From: Woeseia oceani
GTDB lineage: Bacteria > Pseudomonadota > Gammaproteobacteria > Steroidobacterales > Woeseiaceae
Assembly: GCF_001677435.1 (NCBI RefSeq)
Contig: NZ_CP016268.1
Coordinates: 2,903,001-2,967,000 of the forward strand
DNA length: 64,000 nucleotides
Direction: 5' to 3'
Part shown: positions 16,391 to 25,688 of the stretch, piece after piece
Layout of the letters: every line of letters starts with the position of its first letter
Numbering within the stretch: position 1 is the stretch's first letter
Notes under the pieces: generated by a model
What the model was told of the DNA's origin: nothing
Seen by the model: only the letters and a program-made list of their open reading frames with translations
Database searches by the model: none
Translations under genes and position numbers: made by a program

Positions 16391-16885
16391 CTAATAAGCG
16401 CCCTTCGAATAGGTAAGCTCATAGCTGTGCGAGTAGACCTCGAAAATAAGGCCGAAAGGGTCTTCTACGTAGACCATCTTGTACGGCTTCTCGCCCGGGT
16501 AATATTCGCGAATAGGCATTCGCTGTTTGCCACCGTGCGCCACGATCTTCTTGACGAGTCCCTCGATATCCGGGTCCTGCACGCAGAAATGAAACGTGCT
16601 CGTCTTCCAGTATTCGAAATCTTTCGGCCGTTCGTTGTTCTTGAACTCGAAAATTTCCACGCCTATTCGGTCGCCAGTGGACATGTGCGCAATCTTGAAA
16701 GAACCCCAACCGCTACCGAAGACGTCGATACACATTTGTCCAATAGGTGTGTCCGATTCTTCGGTAATTACAGTTGGTTTCATGATTTGATACCAGCCCA
16801 TAACTGAACTATAGAATTCAACGGCCTTTTCAACGTCGGGAACCGAAATTCCGATATGTGAAAATGTTCGGGGATAGTTGTTCAT
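16391..16885 (-). CDS. VOC family protein (glyoxalase-like)
   Basis: A 164-residue VOC protein with His ligands in the expected places: FSHIGISVPDVEKAVEFYSSVMGW at the N-terminus and STFHFCVQDPDIEGLV in the second half, plus a closing Glu in FGLIFEVYSHSYE. The metal site therefore looks intact, unlike the other two VOC proteins in the window. The long aromatic tail (SHSYELTYSKGAY) is typical of a subgroup annotated as lactoylglutathione lyase-like. Substrate unknown. Confidence 0.87.
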   Translation of the reverse strand: MNNYPRTFSHIGISVPDVEKAVEFYSSVMGWYQIMKPTVITEESDTPIGQMCIDVFGSGWGSFKIAHMSTGDRIGVEIFEFKNNERPKDFEYWKTSTFHFCVQDPDIEGLVKKIVAHGGKQRMPIREYYPGEKPYKMVYVEDPFGLIFEVYSHSYELTYSKGAY

Positions 16886-17203
16886 GCTGACGTCACCTTG
16901 GTAAGTGTCATTTACGACTCAACGGACATAACGGTGAACGAAACGTGGATGGCCTGCGACGGCGTTCCGAAGAACGCATTGCCATCGTGTCCGCTGCTCA
17001 CCAGGGACCTATTCATACGATTTCGGCTCGATGTATAGCAGAGCTGGCACGGCTCCGGACTGGCTGTATCGGGTAAACGCACAGTACCACTACGCAGCAA
17101 CGCACGCCGATTGACGCGTCAAGACAAAGCTGGGTCTGGCGAAAAGTCAGAGACCAAGCGCTTTCCGGCCAGCGTGGCACATCAGCAAACCCCGCAAACA
17201 AGC
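16886..17203. other. Intergenic region
   Basis: No credible gene is seen here. The short frames on the minus strand are poor in hydrophobic residues and lack ribosome-binding sites. The stretch should contain the promoter of the VOC gene to its left. Confidence 0.4.
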
Positions 17204-17231
17204 AGGCCCCGGCGAACGATCGCCGGGGCCT
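17204..17231 (-). terminator. Strong hairpin terminator of the TonB-dependent receptor gene
   Basis: A perfect 12-base-pair GC-rich inverted repeat with a 4-base loop. It starts 28 bases downstream of the receptor's stop codon and is followed on the minus strand by a T-rich stretch (CTTGTTTGC). Confidence 0.8.
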
Positions 17232-17258
17232 GACTACTAACTACCAGCAAGTGATCAA

Positions 17259-20225
17259 TCAGAAGTCGATCGAAGCTCGCAGGCGAATTGCGCGCGGCAA
17301 CTGTGCATTGCGCGTTGCCAGGAAGGTCGGATCCGGATCAACAACACCGTCGGTCATGATCTCGTACACCCGGGTTGCATCCTGACTGTTGAACAGATTG
17401 AACACGTCCAAGCCGAACTGCGCCGTGTGACCGTTGAAATCGGTCGTGTAGGTTGCACTGACGTCCACGTCAAATATCCACGGTGTCCGCCCGAACTTGC
17501 CCTTCGGCAGGTACTCGAATTCGCGGTCCTGTGAAGTCCAGATGCCGTCGTTCGGGTCAATGCAATTGGCAACACAAACGTAGTTCATTTCCTTGCGGGT
17601 CTGTGAGTTGTACGGATTGCCATGCCCTCGCGCATTGATCGGACGACCCGAAGTCAACGACAGGTTAGTGCCGATGGTCAGTTTGTCGGTCAGCGCATAG
17701 GCACCGAAGGCTTTGATGGAATGACGTTGGTCATTGGGCAGATCTCCCCAGTTCGAGTTGATAAACATGACGTCATCACCTGACTCGGTCCAGCCTGGAA
17801 TATCATTGCCGGTATCCGAGTTCACACCACCTTCGTAGTTGCCGTAGCTGTGCGACCAGGTATACGACAAGCGCGTTGAATAAACGCCATCCCATTCCCG
17901 GTTGAAGACAAACTCAACAGCGTTGTAGCGGCGAGTCGGCGTAGCGCTGCCGATGGGATCGGGATTGCCGTCACCGTCGAGGTCGTAGCCGAACTGCTGT
18001 GCCCGACCCAGGTCAACCGTTACCGTTTCTATCGAACTGTCATCGCACTCGTTATCCACGGTGAGCGGCTGGCCGACATTGCCGAAGACCCAGCGGTCGA
18101 TTGAGCCACAACCCGGCACGTCAACGTTTACGTACATGTCTTCGATCGCATTTTTGAAACGCCGATGAATACCGCGAACGCCGAGGCTCCAGGTATCGGT
18201 CAGCATGCGTTCGTAACCGATGATGATCTCGTCCTGATGGCTGGCATCCAGATCCTGATCGACTTTGAAGCGCTGCTCGGCACCCAGGCCTTCACCGCTG
18301 CCGAACTCAACCACTGCACCGATTTGTTGGCCGTAGATCGGCGTGTAGTTGGTCAGCCCGTTGGACGTTGTGTTGGTATCGAGGCCGTTCAATGCGTAGT
18401 AAGTACGCGTATCGATGGTGCCGCCACCTTCACGCGCGGCCAGGCCATTGGCAATCGGGAAATAGTAGCGACCAACATTGGCAAACAGCTTGGAAGTACC
18501 CTGCCCGCCTATATCCCATGCCACGCCGAAACGCGGCGAGATCATGTCGTCAACCTTGATGAAGGAATCGCCCGCTGCGTCATCCGTTTCGAACTGGTCC
18601 CAACGCAAGCCGAGGGTTGCCGTAACATCTTCCGTAACGTTCCAGATATCCTCCAGGTACGCCGCCGACGTTCTGGCCTCAAAGATGCCACCGCGGATTT
18701 CGCGACGTTCCAAAACGTACTCGGTTACACCAGCCGGCACCGTTACGTTGTTCAAACTATCGCCCGGGGTTGTGTTGTTGAGTGTAAAATTTGCCTGCAT
18801 AGGGCCTACCGAAGCACGCCGCATGTTCGTTGTACGCAACTCCCGGTCGACGCCAAACCGCAACAGGTGGCTGTCGTTGAACTGGTACTCAGCGTCTATA
18901 CGCATGGCGTCACGCGAATTCACCCGTTTGTCATTGCGCAGCTGGGTTGTACAACCAATGTGCTGATCCACACCGGCGCGATCATCATAGACACGATTAC
19001 ATTCGGACGACGTATTGGTACGGCCGTCGTAGTTGCGTTCGTTCTCGCCATACAGCACTTTCAGAACAAGGTTGTCGCCGAAGAAACCGGTGTACGTCAA
19101 GGCCCAGTTGGTACCGCCAAGATCGGTAGTCTGGGTCTCTATGAGCGAGCCGGAGTCATAACGATCCGCCACGTCGGCCCGGTCGTCGGAGAATCCAAAG
19201 AACTCCAGCGAGTGATTGTCAGTGATGAGCCAGTCGAGCTTACCGCCCCAGGTCGCGGTGTCATCTTTGGAATCGCTGATTGAGTTGCCCGCAGTGTTGC
19301 CGGATTTCGATTCAACCAGTCGCGGTTCATACAGTGCATAGAAAAAGAGCTTGTCGCGGATGATAGGACCACTGGCATAGAAACTCGCACTGGTGGAACT
19401 CAGGTCATCGTCAGTGCGATTGATCAGGCGATTACCATCGCGATCAAAGAAGTCCTGACCGTCAGCACGAAACGCATCGGGCGTCGTATAAACATCGGCG
19501 CCGTAGTGGAATTCGTTGCCGCCTGACTTCAGAACAGCGTTAATAACGCCACCCGTGGTGCGGCCGAATTCGACGGAGTACCCGCCGGTCTTGACCTGGA
19601 ATTCTTTGAACATTGAAAACGGCACGTCGGAATAGCCAACGCCTGTTTCCACGTCACTGACGTTCAGTCCATTGATGAATACCGAGTTTTCGCCGACTGA
19701 CGAACCACCGAAAGAGATGCCGCCGAACGGTACGCCGGTCGTGACACCCGGTGCCAGCAAGGCAACCGAACCGGCAGTTCGGCCGATGGGAATTCGTTGC
19801 AGTTCGGCGAAATCAATATTCAGCGCCGACTCTGTTGAGGCCATATCCAACCCCGTCACCATTGAGGCCGTGACGACGATGTTGTCGATCGCGCCGCCAG
19901 TCAGAACGAGATCAACGGTCGTCGCACTGGCAATGCCGACGGAGATTTCTTCGATAACAGCATCACCAAATCCGTCTTTCGTGGCCGTCAGCCGGTAATC
20001 ACCAACGGGCAGTCGCGCGATGCGAAAGCGGCCGTCACTGGAAGCGCCAACACTACGCCGGTAGCCATTGGCAGTATTTTCGATGGTTACCGTGGCATTG
20101 GCCTGAGGCGAATTCGAACGATCTACGACGACGCCCGACACGCTACCGTCTGTGTTTTGCCCCCACACCAATCCTGGCAAGGCGACCAAAACAACGAGTA
20201 GCAGACGTGCAAATATTCCTTTCAT
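17259..20225 (-). CDS. TonB-dependent receptor with carboxypeptidase-like regulatory domain
   Basis: A 988-residue outer-membrane receptor. It has a signal peptide (about residues 1-22), a carboxypeptidase-regulatory-like beta-sandwich (about 28-110, GVVVDRSNSPQANATVTIEN), a plug domain (about 120-240, ending in TTGGVINAVLKSGGNEFH) and a long beta-barrel that ends in the aromatic LRASIDF expected by the Bam machinery. Such CarboxypepD_reg receptors import large nutrients, often peptides or oligosaccharides, with energy from TonB/ExbBD. No inner-membrane partner or polysaccharide enzyme is adjacent. A dyad 74 bases upstream may be an operator. Confidence 0.92.
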   Translation of the reverse strand: MKGIFARLLLVVLVALPGLVWGQNTDGSVSGVVVDRSNSPQANATVTIENTANGYRRSVGASSDGRFRIARLPVGDYRLTATKDGFGDAVIEEISVGIASATTVDLVLTGGAIDNIVVTASMVTGLDMASTESALNIDFAELQRIPIGRTAGSVALLAPGVTTGVPFGGISFGGSSVGENSVFINGLNVSDVETGVGYSDVPFSMFKEFQVKTGGYSVEFGRTTGGVINAVLKSGGNEFHYGADVYTTPDAFRADGQDFFDRDGNRLINRTDDDLSSTSASFYASGPIIRDKLFFYALYEPRLVESKSGNTAGNSISDSKDDTATWGGKLDWLITDNHSLEFFGFSDDRADVADRYDSGSLIETQTTDLGGTNWALTYTGFFGDNLVLKVLYGENERNYDGRTNTSSECNRVYDDRAGVDQHIGCTTQLRNDKRVNSRDAMRIDAEYQFNDSHLLRFGVDRELRTTNMRRASVGPMQANFTLNNTTPGDSLNNVTVPAGVTEYVLERREIRGGIFEARTSAAYLEDIWNVTEDVTATLGLRWDQFETDDAAGDSFIKVDDMISPRFGVAWDIGGQGTSKLFANVGRYYFPIANGLAAREGGGTIDTRTYYALNGLDTNTTSNGLTNYTPIYGQQIGAVVEFGSGEGLGAEQRFKVDQDLDASHQDEIIIGYERMLTDTWSLGVRGIHRRFKNAIEDMYVNVDVPGCGSIDRWVFGNVGQPLTVDNECDDSSIETVTVDLGRAQQFGYDLDGDGNPDPIGSATPTRRYNAVEFVFNREWDGVYSTRLSYTWSHSYGNYEGGVNSDTGNDIPGWTESGDDVMFINSNWGDLPNDQRHSIKAFGAYALTDKLTIGTNLSLTSGRPINARGHGNPYNSQTRKEMNYVCVANCIDPNDGIWTSQDREFEYLPKGKFGRTPWIFDVDVSATYTTDFNGHTAQFGLDVFNLFNSQDATRVYEIMTDGVVDPDPTFLATRNAQLPRAIRLRASIDF

Positions 20226-20298
20226 TTTTATCCCCCCCCAACAATGAAACAGGTTTATGGCTCCGCGAAGACCGACCGGAATTTGAACGTACGGAAAC

Positions 20299-20321
20299 TA
20301 ACATTACTTCCGTTAATGTTA
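20299..20321. promoter_or_regulatory. Operator-like inverted repeat upstream of the TonB-dependent receptor
   Basis: The arms TAACATTA and TAATGTTA are perfect complements separated by 7 bases, in an AT-rich patch 74 bases upstream of the receptor's start codon. The size and symmetry suit a dimeric repressor. No regulator gene sits alongside, so the link to the receptor is inference. Confidence 0.4.
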
Positions 20322-20544
20322 AACAGAAACCTGCTTGCGCAGCACTCGGTTTGGGCGCAATACAATTGGCCGGAAAAAGACTTATGCGATTGCGTTATGC
20401 ATACGGCACTACACTGTGATCATCAATCCACCCTCGCCGCAAGATTTCGGACCGTTTGCTACCCGGTTCACCTGCTGAGCAGCATTCTGCAACCGATCCT
20501 TAAGCTACGGCAGCTGCGCTGGCATGCCCCGTGCAAGCCGGTCG
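20322..20544. other. Intergenic region
   Basis: Together with the 5' leader of the receptor this makes a 319-base gap between two minus-strand genes. Apart from the dyad described separately I see no gene. The plus-strand frames here are short and lack coding character. Confidence 0.4.
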
Positions 20545-21201
20545 TCACTTAGTTGCCTGCCCACCCGTCGAAATAAGGGAAACGCCCGCTCGCACGCACG
20601 CTGGAGAGGCATAGCAGTAATAGCGCTTTCTTATTCTTAGGTACGCAACGTAGCCCAGGTGTGCGACGTTCAGCCGACGGCTGACGGCCAGTGACGGAAG
20701 ATTATCGACCGAGATGTACCAGACGACATTTCGTTGAATGCCTGCCGCCTGATCCGCGCACCGTCTTGCATTGGCCCTGGCTCTCGCCAGTCTCTTGCCG
20801 CGGTGATCCGGGTGGGTAAAGCTGGCGTAAGCGTAAGTCAGCGTGTCGGGAAAGGCGAATTCCAGGCCACTACGCGCCACTGTCGATCTGCCCGCATAGA
20901 ATTGATAGCCGACCAGCTGCGAGTCAAGCAGGTTCGCGAAACACCGGTCCCGCCGTACGAAGGCATTGGAGCGGTCATGCTCTGCACCCAGCAACTGCAA
21001 CCCACTGCGGTATTCATCCGCCGATACCTGCCGGGTCACGTACGGTTCGACGACCGGCGAATCCGTCGCTTCGCCCGATGCGGTTTCGACACGCATGATG
21101 TCAAAATCGACCAACCGCTGCAGGGCTCTGTGTGCATAGACACGCACGGTGCGGAACAACCCGTAGTGATTCAGGTAAAACGCAAGCCTTTCCCGGTTCA
21201 T
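20545..21201 (-). CDS. GNAT-like N-acetyltransferase
   Basis: A 218-residue protein with the acetyl-CoA-binding segment SFTHPDHRGKRLARARANARR in the second half, preceded by an amphipathic beta strand (LTYAYASF) and followed by NVVWYISVDNLPSLAVSRRLNVAHLGYV, the usual GNAT order. The N-terminal 90 residues are not typical and may bind the acceptor. The frame extends to 21378 without coding signs, so the Met at 21201 is used. A bacterial lipid- or amino-acid-acylating role is possible but unproven. Confidence 0.72.
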   Translation of the reverse strand: MNRERLAFYLNHYGLFRTVRVYAHRALQRLVDFDIMRVETASGEATDSPVVEPYVTRQVSADEYRSGLQLLGAEHDRSNAFVRRDRCFANLLDSQLVGYQFYAGRSTVARSGLEFAFPDTLTYAYASFTHPDHRGKRLARARANARRCADQAAGIQRNVVWYISVDNLPSLAVSRRLNVAHLGYVAYLRIRKRYYCYASPACVRAGVSLISTGGQATK

Positions 21202-21359
21202 TGTGGAGCCTGTTGGTGAGCACTCGACCTGAGATTGTTTTCGGTCTGTCGTTATTGCCGGATCTTTCTTTGCAGATACGGAACACCGGAGTTTCTGGTA
21301 CTTTGTCCGACTGCATGCCCGGTCAATCCAACCAAAATCGATGGGCGTCTCAGCATCGT

Positions 21360-21608
21360 TTATCTGGCGCTGCCCCACGGGGATGGCCGGGAAAATGTCG
21401 AAATATACAAGCCCTCGACCTTATCTCTGGCCCACTGGGTCTTGCGCAGGAATTTCAGTGACGATTTTACTGATGGATCAGTCTTGAAACAATTTACGTC
21501 GATTCTCTGTGCCAAGCCATCCCAGCCGTAATGTTCCACCAGTCTCGTCACCACGGTCGCGAGAGTAACGCCATGCAAAGGATTGTTTACCTGTTCAATG
21601 GTCATCAC
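21360..21608 (-). CDS. VF530 family (DUF2132) protein
   Basis: An 82-residue protein matching the small VF530 family across its length: [34 protein letters not shown], then [26 protein letters not shown]. Members are small helical proteins proposed to bind DNA. The start is one of two adjacent Met codons. The C-terminal [13 protein letters not shown] extension is slightly longer than usual. Biological role unknown. Confidence 0.88.
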   Translation of the reverse strand: MMTIEQVNNPLHGVTLATVVTRLVEHYGWDGLAQRIDVNCFKTDPSVKSSLKFLRKTQWARDKVEGLYISTFSRPSPWGSAR

Positions 21609-21697
21609 TTACAGTGCACGGACAGCACGATAAGTGCTCATGGTCGAAAGCGGGACAATGCCCGTCGCGGCATGCAATGCCGGTTTCCGGATCCAAC

Positions 21698-21946
21698 TCA
21701 TCCCGCCTTACTCTCAGCTTTCTTAACGCGAATCTTATTGCCATCAACAGACGTGTTATTCAGGTTTTTCATTGCCGCTTTCGCGTCACCGACCTTCGGC
21801 ATCTCGACAAAGGCAAACCCCTTGGATCCGCCGGACGCTTTGTCTATCACCAGGTTGCAGGATTGCACCACACCGTATCCCTGAAACAGGGTTCTTAGCT
21901 CGTCCTCGGAAGTGCTGCGAGCAAGATTACGAATTATCAATTTCAT
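21698..21946 (-). CDS. RRM-type RNA-binding protein
   Basis: An 82-residue single RNA recognition motif, the length of bacterial and cyanobacterial Rbp proteins. RNP2 is LIIRNL (residues 3-8) and RNP1 is SKGFAFVEM (41-49), with the aromatic positions retained. The end is basic (KIRVKKAESK). Such proteins bind RNA and are often cold-inducible; here that is inference. It lies 90 bases upstream of the VF530 gene on the same strand. Confidence 0.92.
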   Translation of the reverse strand: MKLIIRNLARSTSEDELRTLFQGYGVVQSCNLVIDKASGGSKGFAFVEMPKVGDAKAAMKNLNNTSVDGNKIRVKKAESKAG

Positions 21947-22129
21947 GAGTTTTCAAACCATTGAGCGCCAAGTGAATGCGCAAGAGGACTTCACCCTGTT
22001 GCGTCCAGCCGCCAAATTCGCCGGGATTCGATACGTTCGGCTGGGGGCGACAATGGAAGGCAGTATGCATCAATAGTCGGCGACAGCGCACTGTTGCGCA
22101 GCCGCCCTTTGATAATCAGTACGGCAGTC

Positions 22130-22456
22130 TCAGTATTCGGCGTTCGGACTTTGTGACTTGCCCACTAAACGCGCGGCCTGCTCCGCACTGAATCCTTGGG
22201 CGATATGCCAGTCATAATCCATCCACGGGTGCATGTGATCCCATTTTTGAACCGCCTCCAGACCTTCCGCACCAGGTTTCCACTCGTACTCCGTGTGACC
22301 AATGCAATGAAACATGGGCAAGTCATTGACATGGCCTGCGTGGGTCATATCTTGCTGACACGGATCAGACTCCGCTGGCAACAGCCGGTGCGTGTTGCCC
22401 AGCAGCAAGACAGCAACACCCAGAATAGCGGATCCTGCGAAGACCTTCTTACTCAT
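22130..22456 (-). CDS. Hypothetical exported protein rich in His, Trp and Cys
   Basis: A 108-residue protein with an N-terminal signal or anchor helix (KKVFAGSAILGVAVLLLGN). The mature part carries two cysteines (DPCQQDMTHAGH; MFHCIGH) and many His, Trp and Met residues (KWDHMHPWMDYDWHIAQGF), which could bind a metal or heme; this is only a suggestion. A GGGAGGA site 6 bases before the ATG at 22456 fixes the start. The tail FSAEQAARLVGKSQ resembles short periplasmic helices. Confidence 0.65.
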   Translation of the reverse strand: MSKKVFAGSAILGVAVLLLGNTHRLLPAESDPCQQDMTHAGHVNDLPMFHCIGHTEYEWKPGAEGLEAVQKWDHMHPWMDYDWHIAQGFSAEQAARLVGKSQSPNAEY

Positions 22457-23032
22457 AACCAATCCTCCCGGACTTGAGTGCATTGAGAAGTAGATGCCTC
22501 TCACGGTCATTTTGGATGCAGGACTGCCTATTGATTCCCGGTTCTGTTGATCCCTTATGTCGCTTTGAGCGCCTGCGTTCGACTGCACAGCAGATATTCA
22601 GTCAGGCGTTTTCCGGCAAGCCACTCGCTCGGTTCCAAGAATCAAGAGAATGACACCCCGGTAGCTCAACCATGTTTCTTCGTCCATTGCTTCACTTCTG
22701 TGCTGGAGCCATTCGATCTTTCCTTGACGCAAACGCAATGGACCCGGTAAGGCGCAACACGATCACAAGACCGGCTGAACCTAATGCCAATCACGCATAA
22801 TCGCATGCATCGAACTTAGTATACTGCAGGGCAAGTTTCCGCCAGCATTAGATTAACGCGGTTCTTACCGGGCAAATTTCGTTTAGATCAGACGTCAGCG
22901 CAGCGCCGTGCAGCCACAACTGCAGAATGCGGAATTACTTACAGCCGCCATGCGGCTTGCTTGATGCCTGCCCGAATCGCGTACCATATGACCCAGACAA
23001 GAAGAAAGACAAGTACCCGCAGGAGAACAAGC
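22457..23032. other. Intergenic region between divergent genes
   Basis: A 576-base region with no recognisable gene; the short frames on both strands are Arg/Pro-rich and unsupported. It should contain promoters for the minus-strand exported protein and the plus-strand D-aminoacylase. Confidence 0.45.
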
Positions 23033-24670
23033 ATGCGAACAATCACCGCCTACCTCATAGCCCTGACTATGGTCGCTTGCGGTTCCGCGGAACCACCGCC
23101 GGCGACCGAGGGAGGAGGCAAGGTATTCGACATCGTGCTGTCCGGCGGCACCATCGTCGATGGTCTAGGCAAACCGCGCTTTGATGCCGATGTCGGCGTT
23201 AAGGACGGCCGCATCGTTGCGGTGTCCGGCACCGCGCTTGATGCCGGCGACGCCGAGGTCTTTGTCGATATCAGCGGCAAGGTGCTCGCGCCCGGCTTCA
23301 TCGACAACCATGCTCACGTGCAGACGACTATTCACGAGCACCCGCTGGCCGAGAACTTTACCCGCCAGGGCATCACGACGCTGATTGCCAGCCTGCACAG
23401 TGGCGACCAGCCATGGCCCCTCGACGACTATGCGAACTCCCTCGACGTTGCTGTGAACGTCGGCTTTTTCGCCGGGCACACATGGACCCGGCAGCAAGTA
23501 CTGGGCATGGCCAACCGGGCACCGGATCATGATGAACTGCAGGCCATGCGCGACCTCGTCGAACAATCGATGCAGCAGGGGGCACTCGGCCTGTCAACAG
23601 GATTGCTGTACGTGCCCGCTAACTACGCCGAAACGGAAGAAGTCATCGAACTCGCAAAAGTGGCGGCCCGCTACGGCGGTATCTACGTGACGCACATGCG
23701 CAATGAGGGGTCCGGGCTGCTCGACTCGGTTAATGAAACGATTCGCATCGCACGCGCGGCGAATATCCCGGCGCAAATCAATCATCACAAAGCCACCGGC
23801 GTTGCGCAGTGGGGGCAGTCGGAGCAAAGCCTCGCGTTGATTGATGAGGCGCGGGAGGACGGCATCGATATGATGCACGACCTGTATCCGTACACTGCTT
23901 CCAGCACCTCGTCAGCGGTCCTGTTTCCGCAATGGGTATTTGCCGGCGGCCGTGAAGAACTGAAGAAGCGCCTGAGCAACCCGGAGCTGCTGCCACAGAT
24001 TCGCGAGGAGATACGGCGCGTTTTTATGGTCGAGCGCACGGGCAACGACCTCAGTCGCCTGCAGTTTCGCGTCCTGCCGTCCGATCCGTCATACAACGGC
24101 AAGACGCTGGCTGACATGGCTGCCGATCGCGGACTGCCGAACAATGTCGAAACCGGCATTGATCTTGTTATCGAACTGCAGTTGAAGGGTGGGTTCTCGG
24201 CGATCTACCACGCGATGAACGAACAGGACGTGATCCGCATCATGCAACATCCGCTGGCCATGATCCAAACGGATGGCGACCCGGTGAGCTACGGCCAGGG
24301 CTTCCCGCACCCCCGCAGTTATGGCGCATTTCCACGCGTCCTGGGCCGTTACGTGCGTGAGCTCGGCGTACTAACGCTGGAAGAAGCAATCCGGAAAATG
24401 ACCTCAATGCCGGCGGACCAGTACAACCAGACCGAGCGCGGCCGTATCGTCGAGGGCGCTTATGCGGACCTTGTTGTCTTCGACCCCGAAACGATTCGCG
24501 ACACGGCGACCTTCATCGATCCGCATCGCTATCCGACCGACATCGACCACGTCATCGTCAACGGGCGCTTCGTTATTCGCGCCGGTGCACTGACCGGCGA
24601 GCGGCCGGGTGTCTGGATCAAGGGACCCGCGCGGCCAGAGCGCGCCGTGACTGAGAATTCGTCGCAATGA
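23033..24670 (+). CDS. N-acyl-D-amino-acid deacylase family lipoprotein (amidohydrolase)
   Basis: A 545-residue amidohydrolase-superfamily enzyme that would hydrolyse N-acyl-D-amino acids to D-amino acids. Cys16 in LTMVACGS is a lipobox, so the enzyme is membrane-anchored and outside the cytoplasm. The metal-binding FIDNHAHVQ (His93, His95), HMRNEGSG, NHHKATG and QTDGDPV segments are in family order. A GGAG ribosome-binding site precedes the ATG at 23033, which rules out the 24 upstream codons. A related paralogue is at 57484-59049. Substrate side chain unknown. Confidence 0.9.
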   Translation: MRTITAYLIALTMVACGSAEPPPATEGGGKVFDIVLSGGTIVDGLGKPRFDADVGVKDGRIVAVSGTALDAGDAEVFVDISGKVLAPGFIDNHAHVQTTIHEHPLAENFTRQGITTLIASLHSGDQPWPLDDYANSLDVAVNVGFFAGHTWTRQQVLGMANRAPDHDELQAMRDLVEQSMQQGALGLSTGLLYVPANYAETEEVIELAKVAARYGGIYVTHMRNEGSGLLDSVNETIRIARAANIPAQINHHKATGVAQWGQSEQSLALIDEAREDGIDMMHDLYPYTASSTSSAVLFPQWVFAGGREELKKRLSNPELLPQIREEIRRVFMVERTGNDLSRLQFRVLPSDPSYNGKTLADMAADRGLPNNVETGIDLVIELQLKGGFSAIYHAMNEQDVIRIMQHPLAMIQTDGDPVSYGQGFPHPRSYGAFPRVLGRYVRELGVLTLEEAIRKMTSMPADQYNQTERGRIVEGAYADLVVFDPETIRDTATFIDPHRYPTDIDHVIVNGRFVIRAGALTGERPGVWIKGPARPERAVTENSSQ

Positions 24671-24791
24671 TACCTGGCCCGGGTGCCTTGCTGGGCCGAT
24701 CGATGGTTACACTGGCGCCATCGTAGAAACCGCAAGCAACGCCCGGCCAGTCATGCGTCAGCGTAATACAGGAGACGCTCAATAGCGCAAA

Positions 24792-24833
24792 CTACGTGAT
24801 CTGTTCAGGCGTATGCCGTTTTCCCTTGCTCAT
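24792..24833 (-). pseudogene. IS3-family transposase OrfA, 5' remnant
   Basis: An ATG with a GAGGAGAA ribosome-binding site starts MSKGKRHTPEQIT, which matches the opening of IS3-family OrfA proteins (usually RHTPEQIVRKLREAE). A stop codon follows at once and no further similarity is seen, so only about 13 codons survive. Confidence 0.6.
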
Positions 24834-24838
24834 TCTGA

Positions 24839-25298
<460 letters not shown>

Positions 25299-25307
25299 AG
25301 TATTCAC

Positions 25308-25541
25308 TTAGTCCAGAAAGCGCTTAATTTTAAGTTCTTTCTTCCCAATCCCAGACGCCTCGTACCAGTGTATCTCAGCCCGCCGAGTCGAGCCATCGTC
25401 GAAACGGACCTCCGCAATGCCTTTGCGCTTCCGCCACCGCCCTTTTCCATAAGCACGTCTGAGCCGCTTAATCTCCCGGATGGCATTGCCAGTGGCAAAG
25501 GTTTCGGGACTCTCGATTCTGCCGACAATCTCAAACTTCAC
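25308..25541 (-). CDS. Hypothetical protein, first gene of cassette 3
   Basis: A 77-residue basic protein (KFEIVGRIESPETFATGNAIREIKRLRRAYGKGRWRKRKGIAEVRFDDGSTRRAEIHWYEASGIGKKELKIKRFL). It starts with GTG preceded by AGGTGAG, only 17 bases after the cassette boundary, as is normal for cassettes. Similar short proteins of unknown function are common in cassettes and other mobile contexts. The beta-rich pattern with RxxIHWYEA.GIG suggests a small barrel; no function is known. Confidence 0.72.
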   Translation of the reverse strand: MKFEIVGRIESPETFATGNAIREIKRLRRAYGKGRWRKRKGIAEVRFDDGSTRRAEIHWYEASGIGKKELKIKRFLD

Positions 25542-25558
25542 GGCTCACCTGAGAAGCA

Positions 25559-25688
25559 GCCTAACGGATGAGGTGTTGCAATGAGACCTTGAATCCACCC
25601 TCACCCTCACCCGCGCTTGACGCAGACCGCCTGGAGCGGCAGCGCAAGGCGGGCTGGGTCAAGGGACGGGTGCAGCGCATTGTTATAT
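25559..25688 (-). repeat. attC site between cassettes 2 and 3
   Basis: Bounded by ATATAAC (minus strand, 25688-25682) and GTTAGGC (25565-25559). The shared part (about 25612-25685) can fold into a long hairpin through CTTGAC/GTCAAG-type and CCGCCT/AGGCGG arms. It carries an extra CCCTCA direct-repeat stretch that makes it longer (130 bp) than its neighbour. Confidence 0.85.

Noticed and set aside
18165-19283. 372-codon plus-strand frame opposite the TonB-dependent receptor
   Set aside because: It is the complementary shadow of a well-defined receptor gene and matches no family.
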